Below are positions 1-9,110 of a DNA stretch of 13,725 bases, one piece after another. Numbering within the stretch: the stretch's first letter is position 1; the number at the start of each line of letters is the position of its first letter. A program made the position numbers and the translations under genes. Under the pieces are notes generated by a model, which saw nothing but the letters and a program-made list of their open reading frames with translations, was not told the origin of the DNA and made no database searches. This DNA comes from Ginkgo biloba. Its lineage: Eukaryota; Streptophyta; Ginkgoopsida; Ginkgoales; Ginkgoaceae. The stretch covers positions 141,098,531 through 141,112,255 of the forward strand of contig JANKJI010000012.1 in the NCBI GenBank assembly GCA_024626585.1, in the 5' to 3' direction.

Positions 1-355
1 GAATAATGTTGAATTCGTAAGTTTAAAATAAAAATATTATTCATAACATTTATTTTTCCTAAGTTAGAAATAAGACGGACTTGGTTGGAGTTACTTGTCA
101 GTAGTGATAATTAGACATTAAATTAGTCATTTATCATTAGTGCTTAAAGTTTTTTTAATTGTAACTCCTTAGCCATGTGTCATTGTTCTCACATAAGTGT
201 CATCATTTCTATGTTGGGATATTCTCTCACAAGCATGCAACTCACATTTTTTGGTGTCAACTTTGTAGCAATATACCTCCCTTCCTTATATGATTTATTT
301 TCATTTAATACATAAACATTTTTATGTGAAAAAATTCTTTGTATGTGAAATGTAA
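1..355. other. AT-rich non-coding DNA
   Basis: No open frame here has protein-like composition and no RNA gene is visible. The stretch is AT-rich plant intergenic DNA leading into a diverged dispersed repeat. Nothing further can be supported. Confidence 0.6.
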
Positions 356-570
356 CTCTTCTCGATTTCTAAATTTTTTCCAACATCATAGACTCAAAAG
401 ATCTACTCAAAAATTTCTTCCTTTTGAAAAAACACTTCTAGGAATAGAGTTATATGTGTCTCAAGGCAAGCCAAAATTCTATAGTGGAAGAAATGTGGCC
501 CCATGTCTACTTCAAAATTAGTCCTCGCTTTCACATTATCTAGGAAGGTCATATTTTCTTCACATCGATG
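356..570. repeat. Diverged dispersed repeat, copy 1
   Basis: This stretch aligns by eye, in the same order and orientation, with 5072-5275. Shared blocks include ACTCAA plus GATC near 392 and 5098, TCAAAAAT, TCTTC, CACTTCTA at 433-440 and 5138-5145, CTATxGTG, CAAAATTAGTCCTC against CAAATCAATCCTC, and TTCACATC near 559 and 5264. I estimate roughly two thirds identity with small indels. The two short open frames inside it, one on each strand, have no protein-like features and are not reported as genes. It may be part of an old transposon. I see no terminal structure that would name the family. Confidence 0.6.
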
Positions 571-650
571 GGCCTCAAAGTTGTTCAATCTTTTGTATTG
601 AATGATTAATATCTTCACTAATTGTTACTCCACATCAATTGGCATCAAAG
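561..650. repeat. Short direct repeat pair, 20 bp, 70-bp period
   Basis: The 20-mers at 561-580 and 631-650 (both CACATC, then ATxGGCxTCAAAG) match at 17 of 20 bases. They lie just downstream of the dispersed repeat copy and could be the edge of a small degenerate tandem structure. Only two units are visible. Confidence 0.45.
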
Positions 651-2739
651 CATGGTCTAAATTTTAAAAAATATAGAGCATAATATTTACTACCATCACT
701 TGCAAAACTTTGAAGGTTCACAAACACCTTATGTTAATGACAAAATTTGGATTACAAGTTTTCAAATCCCAACATATATGTATAAAATTCTTATGATTTT
801 TTTGTAATTTGTTATTTTTTCTATTTCTAAGAATAGTTTGAATTAAGTTCTTCCTATGGGAGGAGGCTTCTTCATCTATGGTTCCTTTAGGATCAAAGAG
901 TCCCAACAATACAAGTTCTATAGATCTTTCTTTAAGTGAAGATATAGACAAAAGTATATAATTCATACATATGGTTGTCACTAAAATTGGAAGGGAAAGT
1001 TCTTTCCAATGGTTATGGGTTAGTCTCAAATCCCCAAAGTGTACATATGTTCTTATGTAAGTGGTTATTTTCTTCAAGATACACTAAGCCTTCAAACGCT
1101 CCATCAAAAGAACAAGTACATCACATCTCGACTTAAAATTAAAATCTACATTGTAAGCCATTAGATCTTTCAAGCAAACAAAGGAGACCATCAATTAAGA
1201 TAGATCGTTATTTTTATGTTGTGCATACAACTTCTATTATCATCTCTTTTTATACTATGGTACACTATGGGATACTGGCTATTTTCTCCACAATCAAATA
1301 CAATAAGCTCTTTACTAACATATGGGATATAATTAGGAGAGGAAAGAACAAAGGACATGGAACCTTTCAACCAAGTGGAAGACCACATAAGAGTAAGAGA
1401 TCATTGCATACATCTTATAGACCTTTACCACCACTTCACCTTAGGGACAACTAACTAGTGAAAAAGATACGTACATATAATAAACATTATTTTTTAATGT
1501 CGAAAAAATGCAAACAACATCAATTCATATCAAACCATAATCAAAGTGAAACATAGCAATATCAATTACACAAGTTTTCTTAACCCACCTCAAACAATCT
1601 AGGTCCTTTCAAATAAATTGCATGTTTTTGCTTATCTAGAGATCAAAAGAAATGGAGGCCAATGCTTTTTTAGAGGGAAGGTGCCATGTGCCCAAAAAAA
1701 ACAAACTAACTCCTAAAAGGGATATCACATGAGCCTACTCCTAAGGGGCTAAAGAATATCATGGGCTTATCTATATGTGTAGATAATTATGTAATTCCTT
1801 AATTGTAAAAGTGAGATAGTGTACACACTTATTCTTTTAAAAACGCACATGCACATGTACTTGTACATGCATGCATGTGCAAAATGCTTAATTTGTAAAA
1901 CAAGATAACATCAAGCAACCAACACATTTATCTCTGCTAATATTAGTTTTGGATAGCATATCTAATATTAACTTTTCCTGAACGACTTGTTTATCTAATT
2001 TTTCTAATATCAACATTTATTATCAATACTTTTCTAGCTCTATATAAAAGCACGTAGAGTTACATGTAAAATTCATTCCAAATAATGTTTGAATCAAGGA
2101 TCCATTGAATTGAAGCAAAGACTCCATTCCAAGAGAATCAATTAAAGAATTAAAAAACAATCAACCATTTTTAGGTTCTTCTAATCTTTGAGTCCAAACG
2201 TTGAATTGAGAGTGCAAAAACTCTCCATTGTTCACATCACACAATAATAAAATACTGTCTTTATAGCTCAAATATTTGCCTCAAGCCAACATGCATACTT
2301 TTGAGGAATATTCTATTATTCATCTCCATTGTATGGAAATACCCTTGCAAGTCATTGGGACGTGGACCTAAGCCAAAGGAAGATTCCATAATAAAATATA
2401 GAACCACATGAAAAAAGTGATTGTTTTTCACAAAGTATGAAAGAGTAACAATATGAAATTTTCAACCAAACTAGATCATGCCAAAAACTACTTGCTCACA
2501 AATATTAGACATTTAACTCCTTATATTTTGCAAGTTATTGAGAAAATACATATTTAAATACATCAAAGTTTCCTCAGAATCCTGAGATAGTTGAGGGTTA
2601 AAATTTTAACCACAAATGGGGCTCTAAGGACGTATCTACAAGAAAATTTTCAAATTATGACTCATTACCAATTATGAAAAATTACAATCATAAGTTTTCT
2701 AGTAGAATTAAAAGAAAAGGCATTTCTCCTAGCTATTAA
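651..2739. other. Long AT-rich stretch without a recognisable gene
   Basis: Open frames at 718-1077, 1191-1388 and 1221-1454 are low-complexity, overlap one another on opposite strands and show no motif I recognise, so I treat them as chance. A TATATAAAAG box at 2041-2050, followed by an AATAAAAT signal near 2248, gives the region 2040-2400 some look of a retrotransposon LTR or promoter. No TG...CA ends, primer-binding site or second LTR can be seen. A hairpin at 1845-1880 is listed separately. Confidence 0.5.
1845..1880. repeat. Near-perfect inverted repeat (hairpin)
   Basis: The left arm GCACATGCACATGTAC (1845-1860) and the right arm GTACATGCATGCATGTGC (1863-1880) are reverse complements except for a two-base bulge. 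They are separated only by TT. The arms are built from alternating CATG/GTAC steps, so simple-sequence slippage could have produced the structure. It could also be the terminal hairpin of a decayed DNA element. Neither reading has independent support. Confidence 0.7.
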
Positions 2740-2746
2740 ATAAGTT
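2740..2746 (+). repeat. Putative LINE target-site duplication, left copy
   Basis: ATAAGTT lies directly before the point where LINE reverse-transcriptase homology begins. The same seven bases recur at 5061-5067, directly after the A-rich end of the element. Seven bases is short for a non-LTR element and could be chance, but both copies sit at the expected edges. Confidence 0.5.
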
Positions 2747-3960
2747 GGAGCTCAATCATGAGATCTTTCTTGTGGAAGGGTGGCAAAGAAAAACAGTGGA
2801 TCCACCTAGTGAACTGGGACACCACCTGTAAATCTAAGGAAGAAGGTGATATGGGTATTAGAAGGATGGGGGACTTGACGTTGGCGCTAGGAGCAAAACA
2901 GGTTTGGAGATTAGGCACAGGGCCTTCGGCCCTCTGGAAAGATATCTTGTTAAACAAATATTGTGAGGGTATATCAAAAGACTCCTTTCTATGTCACTCC
3001 AACCCTTACAACCAGGGTTTTGTGATTTGGAGGAACATTATCCAGGGGTTGCCCTTGATACAGGAGTACCTGACCTAGAGTCCAAGAGATGGAAGGAGCA
3101 TTAGGTTTTTTAATGAAGCTTTCCAAGGCTTATCCCCAATAAATGAGGAGGCGGAGACAAGCCCTTCACGGGATTGGTTTCTAAGGAGGGATCTGTGGAG
3201 GTTGAGAGATTTTGTTAAGAGGCAAGCCTTGGAGAGTTCGGGGGGCTTTGTTTGGAAGCACAACTGAAAAGTGGAAGAGGATTGCCCGATCTTCTAGGGG
3301 ATCTTAGACCCGAGTATCAGAAGTTGCAGGAAGTCTTGAGCAAGAAAGAGCCCTTCCTTTCAAAGGAGGAGAACATACTGGCTTGGGTGGAAGCTCAGGG
3401 GCAAAAGGACTATTCGGTCAAGAGAGGTTGGGAGGTGGTGGTAAGGAGGAGAGAGGGGGTCAAGGACAAATAAGTGGTCAACTATTTGGGATATTCCAAG
3501 GCTCCTGAAGGTTAACCTTTTTGTTTGGTTGATTCTCCACAATGTGGTCCTTACAGGCGACGATTTGAAACAAAGTGGGTTCCAAGGCCTTTCCAGATGT
3601 ATCTTATGTGAAAACCAGGAGGAAACAATGGATCACTTATTTCAACATTGTAGCTTCAGTAAGGAAGAATGGAAGGAGGCTTCTTCTTGTTTGGGAGGCC
3701 TTCAGGAGGAGGGGCCTCAAGGGGTCCAACTTTCAGAATGGTTGGTTGAGTGGAATCGCCAGGTAAAGGCTCGGAGTCTTTTGGAACACAATTGCATTCA
3801 GCCATTGAAGGAGAGATTGGCCCTCCCGAAGTTTATCTTGTGGTCTCTGTGGTTAGAACGGAACAATGCCATCTTTAATAACCAAAGGCCTTCAGTCGAT
3901 AGAGTGATGAGACGAGCAAAGAACTTTGGTGGGAGAGTGCATCTCGATTTTGAGGATTAA
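2747..3960 (+). pseudogene. LINE ORF2 remnant: RT C-terminal and zf-RVT zinc-binding region
   Basis: The first frame (from 2747, ATG at 2758) reads MRSFLWKGG, WIHLVNWD, a CKSKEEGDMGIRR segment and LALGAKQVWRL. These are the hallmarks of the region just after the RT core in plant LINEs. A TAG at 3076-3078 probably replaces a Trp codon, because the same frame continues with SPRDGRSIRFF. Around 3250 the homology moves to another frame (LSKEENILAWVEAQGQKDYSVKRGW), and near 3470 it returns to the first. There the zinc-binding motif is complete: Cys codons at 3598 and 3607 (CILCENQEE), His at 3634 and 3646, and Cys at 3649. A following W/L-rich stretch (FILWSLWLERNNAIF) is also typical. The frame ends at the stop at 3958-3960. 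The smaller overlapping frames here are shadows. Confidence 0.85.
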
Positions 3961-4583
3961 GGAGAAGAAGGTTTTGAAGAAGGAGGATTCATCGGTCCTC
4001 CAGTCCTGGGGAGTGTCCATTTCTAATTCCCAAGAAGGCAAGGGACCTCAAGACGGAGAGGAGAAGATCCCAACCCAATTACAGGTCAATAGAAATCAAA
4101 GTGTTTTATTCTTTGACGGAGCCTCAAAAAATAATCTAGGCCAAGCAAGTCAAGGGGGGGCTTTTGGTAATTCCAAATCATAATATCAAAATTGCCTATT
4201 GGGAAAACCTGGGAATTGCATCAAATAATGTAACAGAAGCCAAAGCACTCCGGAGAGGCCTGTGGCTTCTTTTGGAGAAGGGAGCGTAGAGGGTTAGAAT
4301 TTTTGGGGATTTCCAACTAATTATCAATATGGTGCAAGACAAGTGGATTTGCAAGAATCTGACATTAGAAAGAATAGTGAAAGAGATAAAATATATTCTT
4401 GAGCATTCCGAAGAGTGGGAGATCAGTTACATGGAAAGGAGATGGAATGTTTGGGCAAATGCCTTGGCAAAGAGGGGAGCAAACAACGAGGGAGGTATTT
4501 TCAACAAAACTAACAAATCATGCTACCTAATGGATCAGAGTTTGAATCTAATTTTTTTAGAACCACGTTCAGGAGTGGAGTAG
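3961..4583 (+). pseudogene. LINE RNase H domain remnant
   Basis: This continues the element above after another frame change near 3950. RNase H begins at LFFDGASKNNLGQA, with the first catalytic Asp codon at 4115. A run of seven G (4154-4160) marks a frameshift, after which the domain continues in the third frame: SNNVTEAKAL with catalytic Glu at 4236, then GDFQLI with catalytic Asp at 4308. A TAG at 4287-4289 interrupts it just before the second Asp. The last conserved motif, normally H..R..N..AD.LA, reads YMERRWNVWANALAKRG, so its His is lost and its Asp is Asn (codon 4458-4460). Stops, frameshift and active-site loss together show an inactive copy. Confidence 0.85.
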
Positions 4584-5060
4584 GTCCAAACTAAGGTGCA
4601 AATGAAGAGCATGTGATTGAAGGGGGTCTTGTATCAAAGCGGAATGAAGAGCTTGTTTTCCTTAAGCTCTTTGTCATCATTGGAGAAATGCGGGTTGAAA
4701 ATGGTCACCTTGGTCAGTCAAAAGACAGATTCAAGTTTAGCGTTGAGTTATGTAGCCTATGGGTAAAAGGTTGCGGGGAGTTATGGAAATCTCGGGCTTC
4801 AGAGGAGGGACAGAGGTGCCTTAACTGGAGGATATTCTAGGTGTTTTCTTTGCCCCTGGGTATGGCGGTCTCGAGATGAAGTTGCAACGGCAACCGGTAG
4901 AAACCTGTGTGTGGGAGGAATAGCTAGAGGGATGGGCACATGTAACTCTCAATCCTCACTGTCTATGATACCGAACCCAGGGATGTTCGATTTCTTTTGT
5001 TAAGGTCATTGTAACATAATTTGTTCAAATTAATTCAAATCATTTACCTTTTCAAAAAAT
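4584..5060 (+). other. LINE 3' region and A-rich tail
   Basis: From the stop after the RNase H domain to the A-rich end there is GC-richer DNA than in the flanks, consistent with remnant ORF2 tail and 3' UTR. An open frame at 4613-4840 lies here without recognisable motifs; it may be part of the decayed ORF2 tail and is not a separate gene. The sequence ends in CCTTTTCAAAAAAT. The sharp change to AT-rich flanking DNA after 5060 marks the boundary. Confidence 0.6.
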
Positions 5061-5067
5061 ATAAGTT
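5061..5067 (+). repeat. Putative LINE target-site duplication, right copy
   Basis: ATAAGTT follows the A-rich end immediately and matches 2740-2746. The second copy of the dispersed repeat begins only a few bases later, which suggests that the LINE entered at the edge of that repeat. Confidence 0.5.
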
Positions 5068-5071
5068 TAGG

Positions 5072-5275
5072 CTCTTCCACCTAATTTTCAATAGCAAACT
5101 CAAAGATCCATTCAAAAATATCTTCTTTTTACAAAGACACTTCTAACAGACAAAATTATGTATGTTTCAACTTAGGTCAAGGTCCTATGGTGAAACAAAA
5201 GTGGACCCACATTAACTCCAAATCAATCCTCAGTTCCACATAATATAGAGAGGTTAGACTTTATTCACATCATAT
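5072..5275. repeat. Diverged dispersed repeat, copy 2
   Basis: This is the partner of 356-570, in the same orientation and block order (CTCTTC, CTAATTTT, ACTCAAAGATC, TTCAAAAATATCTTC, CACTTCTA, CCTATGGTG, AATCAATCCTCAG, TTCACATC). It starts directly after the LINE boundary, so its left part may have been separated by the insertion, but I could not find that missing part at 2700-2740. The 4.7-kb spacing of the two copies might suggest LTRs of an ancient element. No internal gag or pol remnant between them supports this. Confidence 0.6.
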
Positions 5276-6774
5276 CCATATCTCTAGTTCGTTTTTGATT
5301 TTGTTTCAACTTTGGAATACTTCATCGATACAATGCGAATGGTCACATGTGTTTGATTGAAGAACAAATTCATTGTGTTTAAGTTGTTTCTTGCCATTTC
5401 AACCTTACATTACCAATAAATCAAAAAACACAATTCATTTTTTGGTTAGAGTCAAGGTGTGAAGCATGTCTAAGCATTGTGAGATATGAAATGTGGAGTT
5501 TTGTTCTCAAACAATTAAGCTGGCTACACAATTCAGATACATACATGTTATGTACTACCATTTTTTCATGATAATAAAATTTACTTTCAATCAAAAAAAA
5601 GAATAATAAGGCTATAATTGTTCCTCAAGTGTTCCAACATTGTATTTTCCCATCAAATATAATTTGACAAGAGAAGCATGTAGGCCAATAGAGGCTACAA
5701 CACTGTTACTACAAAAGTGTAAGGTCCAACATGTGTGCATTGTTCTAAATTGCAACAGAATACTTTATATCTCAATACTACATATTTTCATATTCTTGCA
5801 AAAAAATTGATTTCATGTTTATAAGTTGAAAATTAGTTTTCTTCATGTTTTTCTCATCTGTTTGTTTACTTGTATAAATTTTCTTATTTTTTAATTAAAT
5901 TGAAAAAGGCCTAGAAATACCCCACAACATCAACCATACCCTAAGATGGTTTGTGTGGAAGCATATCCATGCCAAAGCATAAATCAAGATTAGCAATGTA
6001 CAGTGCATAAGAATGCCTAGCATGCTAAATTTTTGTAGGCTCATCAGAGAAATGGCTTAGAGCTCACCCTAACTATGACTTTTGTTATTGTTATAGCATA
6101 CTCAGACTCAAAGATGTGTATCACAAGCTTCAAAGTTACATTGTTTTGATAAAGTTGTTTGTATTGCATTTTTCCAAGTACTCGATGCTTATCCTCCTAT
6201 AATCCAATGTTTTAAATACAACACCAATTTCACATCGTACCTCAACCCAAGAAGTTTGATGAGAACACATTCAGTCACATGCATGTTTGAACCAGTGTTG
6301 TTGGACAAGTCCAAGTGTAAAATTTATCATGGGCTATTCCCATTCTGTATTGCCTTCACTCTTCCATCTTTTCATTATGTTTACCAAAATGCTTTTGGTG
6401 TCTCTTGTTTTGGGGTCAAGAAGGCCCAAAAGTGGCCCTCATATCTCACCTTCAGACTTCACCATGCAATTTGAGTGGAAGTAAAATCTTCAGTTCATAA
6501 TTCAAAACCCCTTCTCTCCCTCTCAATGCCATATTACTCACAATGTTTCCTTTATTACTGCTCTTGCGGTGCTCAGAATGCCATCTTCTATTTGTTTTCT
6601 CCAGTGCTCACAGAGCAACCTGCACAGATAATCCCCAAGCCTGTGCACATCATTACTCTGCCCTGAAGACCCCAGCTATGACATGAAGAGGCTCTGGAAT
6701 CCACTCAGCCTTGCAGAGTCAGTAGCACTCCATGAAGTCATTTTCTGCCACTCCACCATTAATCCTTTCATACT
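5276..6774. other. AT-rich stretch without a recognisable gene
   Basis: The plus-strand open frames at 6256-6474, 6287-6484 and 6475-6666 overlap in different frames, are rich in Ser, Phe and Tyr, and match no family I know. At 5569-5596, AATAAAATTTACTTTC followed by an eight-A run looks like the 3' end of another LINE or SINE, but no coding remnant precedes it. 6475-6720 is less AT-rich than its surroundings and may be decayed gene or transposon DNA. Confidence 0.5.
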
Positions 6775-6990
6775 TCAATCATCTCTATGAATCATCAATT
6801 GTATAAAATGCCAGTTACGGTATACTTGAATCATCCTTGTGAAATGAGTTGTAGTCATCAGAAGCAATCTTTCTTGTCTCTCAAAATGACCCAAGACTGC
6901 TGCTGGTGTTGTTATGACTTTGACACCACCAATATGTAACTTGGTTTGGCCATCTTTACTGATGGATCTGACGAGCTCTGAGAGTTCCAA
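6775..6990 (-). pseudogene. Unrecognised protein-like exon or gene fragment
   Basis: The minus strand reads SISKDGQTKLHIGGVKV, then TTPAAVLGHFERQERLLLMT and HFTRMIQ. Its balanced, charged composition resembles a real globular protein rather than chance AT-rich translation. The frame has no ATG start (it opens at a TTG). A possible splice acceptor (CTCTCAG) lies inside its start and a possible donor (GTATAC) follows FTRMIQ at about 6824, so the exon would be roughly 6825-6978. The residues after that donor look non-coding. A second protein-like stretch lies just upstream on the same strand (7068-7211). I do not recognise the family. It could be a remnant of a broken gene or internal exons of one with large introns. 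Calling it a pseudogene is an inference from its isolation. Confidence 0.35.
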
Positions 6991-7067
6991 TCATTTAAAT
7001 GACTGAAGAAATAAAATATTTTACAGAAATAGGACTGCAATCTCTTACATGTACATTGTACACCATA

Positions 7068-7211
7068 TTATATTACTAGATAGGTTCCACGAGTTTCTGT
7101 TGGAACAGACATTTGCATGGGCTCTCCATCTGAAATAAGGTGGAATAGATTGTTGAAGGAAGCAACAAAATTTTCTGAGCTAGAGAGGCCTCCAGATATT
7201 GATGGGGTCAT
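7068..7211 (-). pseudogene. Second unrecognised protein-like exon or fragment (47 codons)
   Basis: The minus strand from 7211 reads MTPSISGGLSSSENFVASFN, then NLFHLISDGEPMQMSVPTET and RGTYLVI, followed by TAA at 7070-7068. An in-frame TAG just before 7214 closes it on the left, and TAG there could equally be the end of a splice acceptor. A GT that could act as donor overlaps LVI (about 7076). Composition is protein-like. With 6775-6990 it could form consecutive exons of one gene, but joining at the obvious GT and AG sites does not keep frame, which favours decay or another splice site. I do not recognise the family and infer no function. Confidence 0.35.
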
Positions 7212-8700
7212 ATTCTAGCTCAAAGCATGCCTAAAGAATCAGAGTTCTGCATGTCTACAACTCAGTTTAACAGTGTCAGACGCACCTGCAGGCTTTTGAC
7301 CAGTCTTCATTTAAGCAAATATTAGACAATTTGGTGGATAATAAGCAGGTAGATTCCATATGAAAAATAATTGGCCCAAAACAGAATGGCCGGGTGTTAA
7401 TCTAGAGCCGCTTCAATGACCCTTGAAAAATTTCTTTGGGCATTATAAAGCCCTTGTGTATAAACCTCCTTCACAGAAGATCATGCCATTGGGAACATCT
7501 CTGAACCACCTCTCCTATCCATTTTTCACTCGCCTCTGCTTCTGCTCAGTGTCATTAATTTGTATTTTTAATTGAAATCAGAAATATATATTCAAAGGAA
7601 AGACTGATGATGAAAAAGAGGCCAGCAAATATTTTACTAAAGCTTATTAAAAATGATACTTGGAAATGTCAGCAATGGATGCCCCATGGATAATCCAAAA
7701 TTAGTACTGTGTAGTGATACGCAATCATAATTGGTTCAATCCTGCCCAAAAGAAAGAAGAATTACTACATTAAATCCAAACATGTAAGTTCATTTTCCAC
7801 CAATCCACGCAGTTCATTATATAGCATAGATAGCCTCAATTTGATGTTCCCATTGTTTTTCCATAATTATGCATCTCTAAAAAAATTGGTGAAAAACCCA
7901 GCTACTTCATATGATCTGTCCAGCCGTCTTAAGACGGCCACATCCATTGTCAAAGGAAAGCTTGGGTAACAAATCATTCCAAAAATACAAATAACACCTA
8001 TGTGGAACAGGAAAAAACAATAAGAGCTCGAGAGTTTAAACCATCACAATTATTGTGTCCTTTCACTTCCATCATCCACAACAGCAGCAATCATGATTTA
8101 ACACATCGGCCTCGACCAACTGGTTCACATGCTGATATAGAAAAAATGGCTGCATTCAACTTTGAGGTTTAAGTTGTTCACAGAAATTAGGTAGAAATAT
8201 AATGTGAAGAATGAAAACCTACACCGAAATGAAAGAAAATAGAGATGGTTACAAAATAGGAATTACAGACACAAACATGGAATGGTATATTACAGAAATA
8301 TTAATATCTATAAATGCATAAAGAGCCAAATGCTTGAAACTAAAACTAAATTTGCACAGACATTTCCAAGGAGACGATCACAAAAAGAATACCAAGCCTC
8401 CCCAATTCTATGGGCAGAAAGAAGAAAAGCAATAGAGTTTATCCACGAGTGACTAATCTAGATTAAGAAAAAAGAGAGATTAAACCGTCAATATGATGTG
8501 GCCAACAAGAAGGGCAAGGATTCTTTTGCGTACCCATAAGGGAAAGGCAGCATGAAAGGAAACGACTAAACATGTTTCACAAGTTATTAGATAAACAAGA
8601 AAGTAACAGGAAGCTAGCTGCAGATTTAGTTACAATGTTATCACAGAAATAGAAAGTTGAAAAGAGGGAATATATAAATTAGTCAACCCCTTCTCTTTTG
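7212..8700. other. Non-coding stretch between the unknown fragments and the RMD5 gene
   Basis: No long open frame or recognisable motif is present. Short minus-strand stretches near 7260-7560 look partly codon-like but contain stops in every frame. A short possible terminal exon at 8072-8131 (minus) follows a good pyrimidine-rich acceptor, but 19 codons are too few to call a gene. A perfect palindrome at 7923-7938 is listed separately. Confidence 0.5.
7923..7938. repeat. Perfect 16-bp palindrome
   Basis: GCCGTCTTAAGACGGC is its own reverse complement with no loop, in an otherwise AT-rich setting. Such a GC-flanked palindrome can be a protein-binding site, a relic of transposon ends joined head to head, or chance. 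The flanking bases do not extend the symmetry. Confidence 0.75.
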
Positions 8701-9110
8701 TTACCAAAACGACTTGGTTCATACCAATGCTCCCCATAATCATTTCAAACACAGCATCGGCGTTCCAGTCAATAATACTTTAACACTTGATATCCACAAG
8801 TTTTCCCAATCAGCAAAAGGTTAGATTCACTCTACAGAAAATGTCCAATGAGCTCCATGGGATTGTTCCATTCTCATGTGTTTCAAAATGAACAACCACA
8901 TGTTAACCAAACATTCTAGATGCTCATAGTATGAAGATATATCCACAAAGTCCTGAACCACTTCTCCATGAAAAATGCCCAATTTCAATGGAATACAAAA
9001 TAAATCAGTCGGAGGCAACTCCACCTGCAAGCATCAGCTAAAAGAATACAGCTCCTGCTACCATTAGATCTGGGTAGTTACAACCTAGATTTGATCAACA
9101 TAAACAGTTC
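8701..9110 (-). other. Probable 3' UTR and downstream flank of the RMD5 gene
   Basis: This lies directly downstream of the stop codon of the minus-strand RMD5 reading frame. A 67-codon open frame at 8827-9030 (minus) starts at CTG, has no recognisable motif and is most likely UTR. I could not identify a definite poly(A) signal, so the transcript end is not fixed. Confidence 0.4.

Larger units (their letters stand above)
2747..5060 (+). mobile_element. 5'-truncated, decayed plant LINE (non-LTR) retrotransposon
   Basis: This is the tail of a plant LINE of the L1-like group with RNase H. It keeps the region after the reverse-transcriptase core, the zf-RVT zinc-binding segment, an RNase H domain, a 3' region and an A-rich terminus (TTTTCAAAAAAT, 5050-5060). 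Endonuclease, the RT catalytic core and ORF1 are absent, as expected from incomplete reverse transcription at insertion. ATAAGTT on both sides (2740-2746 and 5061-5067) is a plausible target-site duplication. The coding part is interrupted by at least two stops and several frameshifts, so the copy is dead and old. The 3' non-coding part runs from about 4584. Confidence 0.85.

Noticed and set aside
339-618. Overlapping open frames at 339-521 (+) and 403-618 (-)
   Set aside because: They lie inside a diverged dispersed repeat, overlap on opposite strands and show no motif. The minus one starts only at a GTG.
718-1454. Open frames 718-1077 (-), 1191-1388 (-) and 1221-1454 (+)
   Set aside because: Low-complexity, AT-driven composition, mutual overlap and no family features. 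Best read as chance.
2736-3542. Minus-strand frames inside the LINE (2736-2957, 3075-3263, 3360-3542)
   Set aside because: Antisense shadows of the LINE ORF2 remnant, whose plus-strand frames carry clear zf-RVT motifs.
356-5275. A complete ancient LTR retrotransposon bounded by the two repeat copies
   Set aside because: No gag, integrase, primer-binding site or polypurine tract lies between them. The only coding remnant inside is a separate LINE with its own edges.
6256-6666. Plus-strand frames 6256-6474, 6287-6484 and 6475-6666
   Set aside because: They overlap in different frames and have no recognisable domain. Possible decayed DNA, but not supportable as genes.
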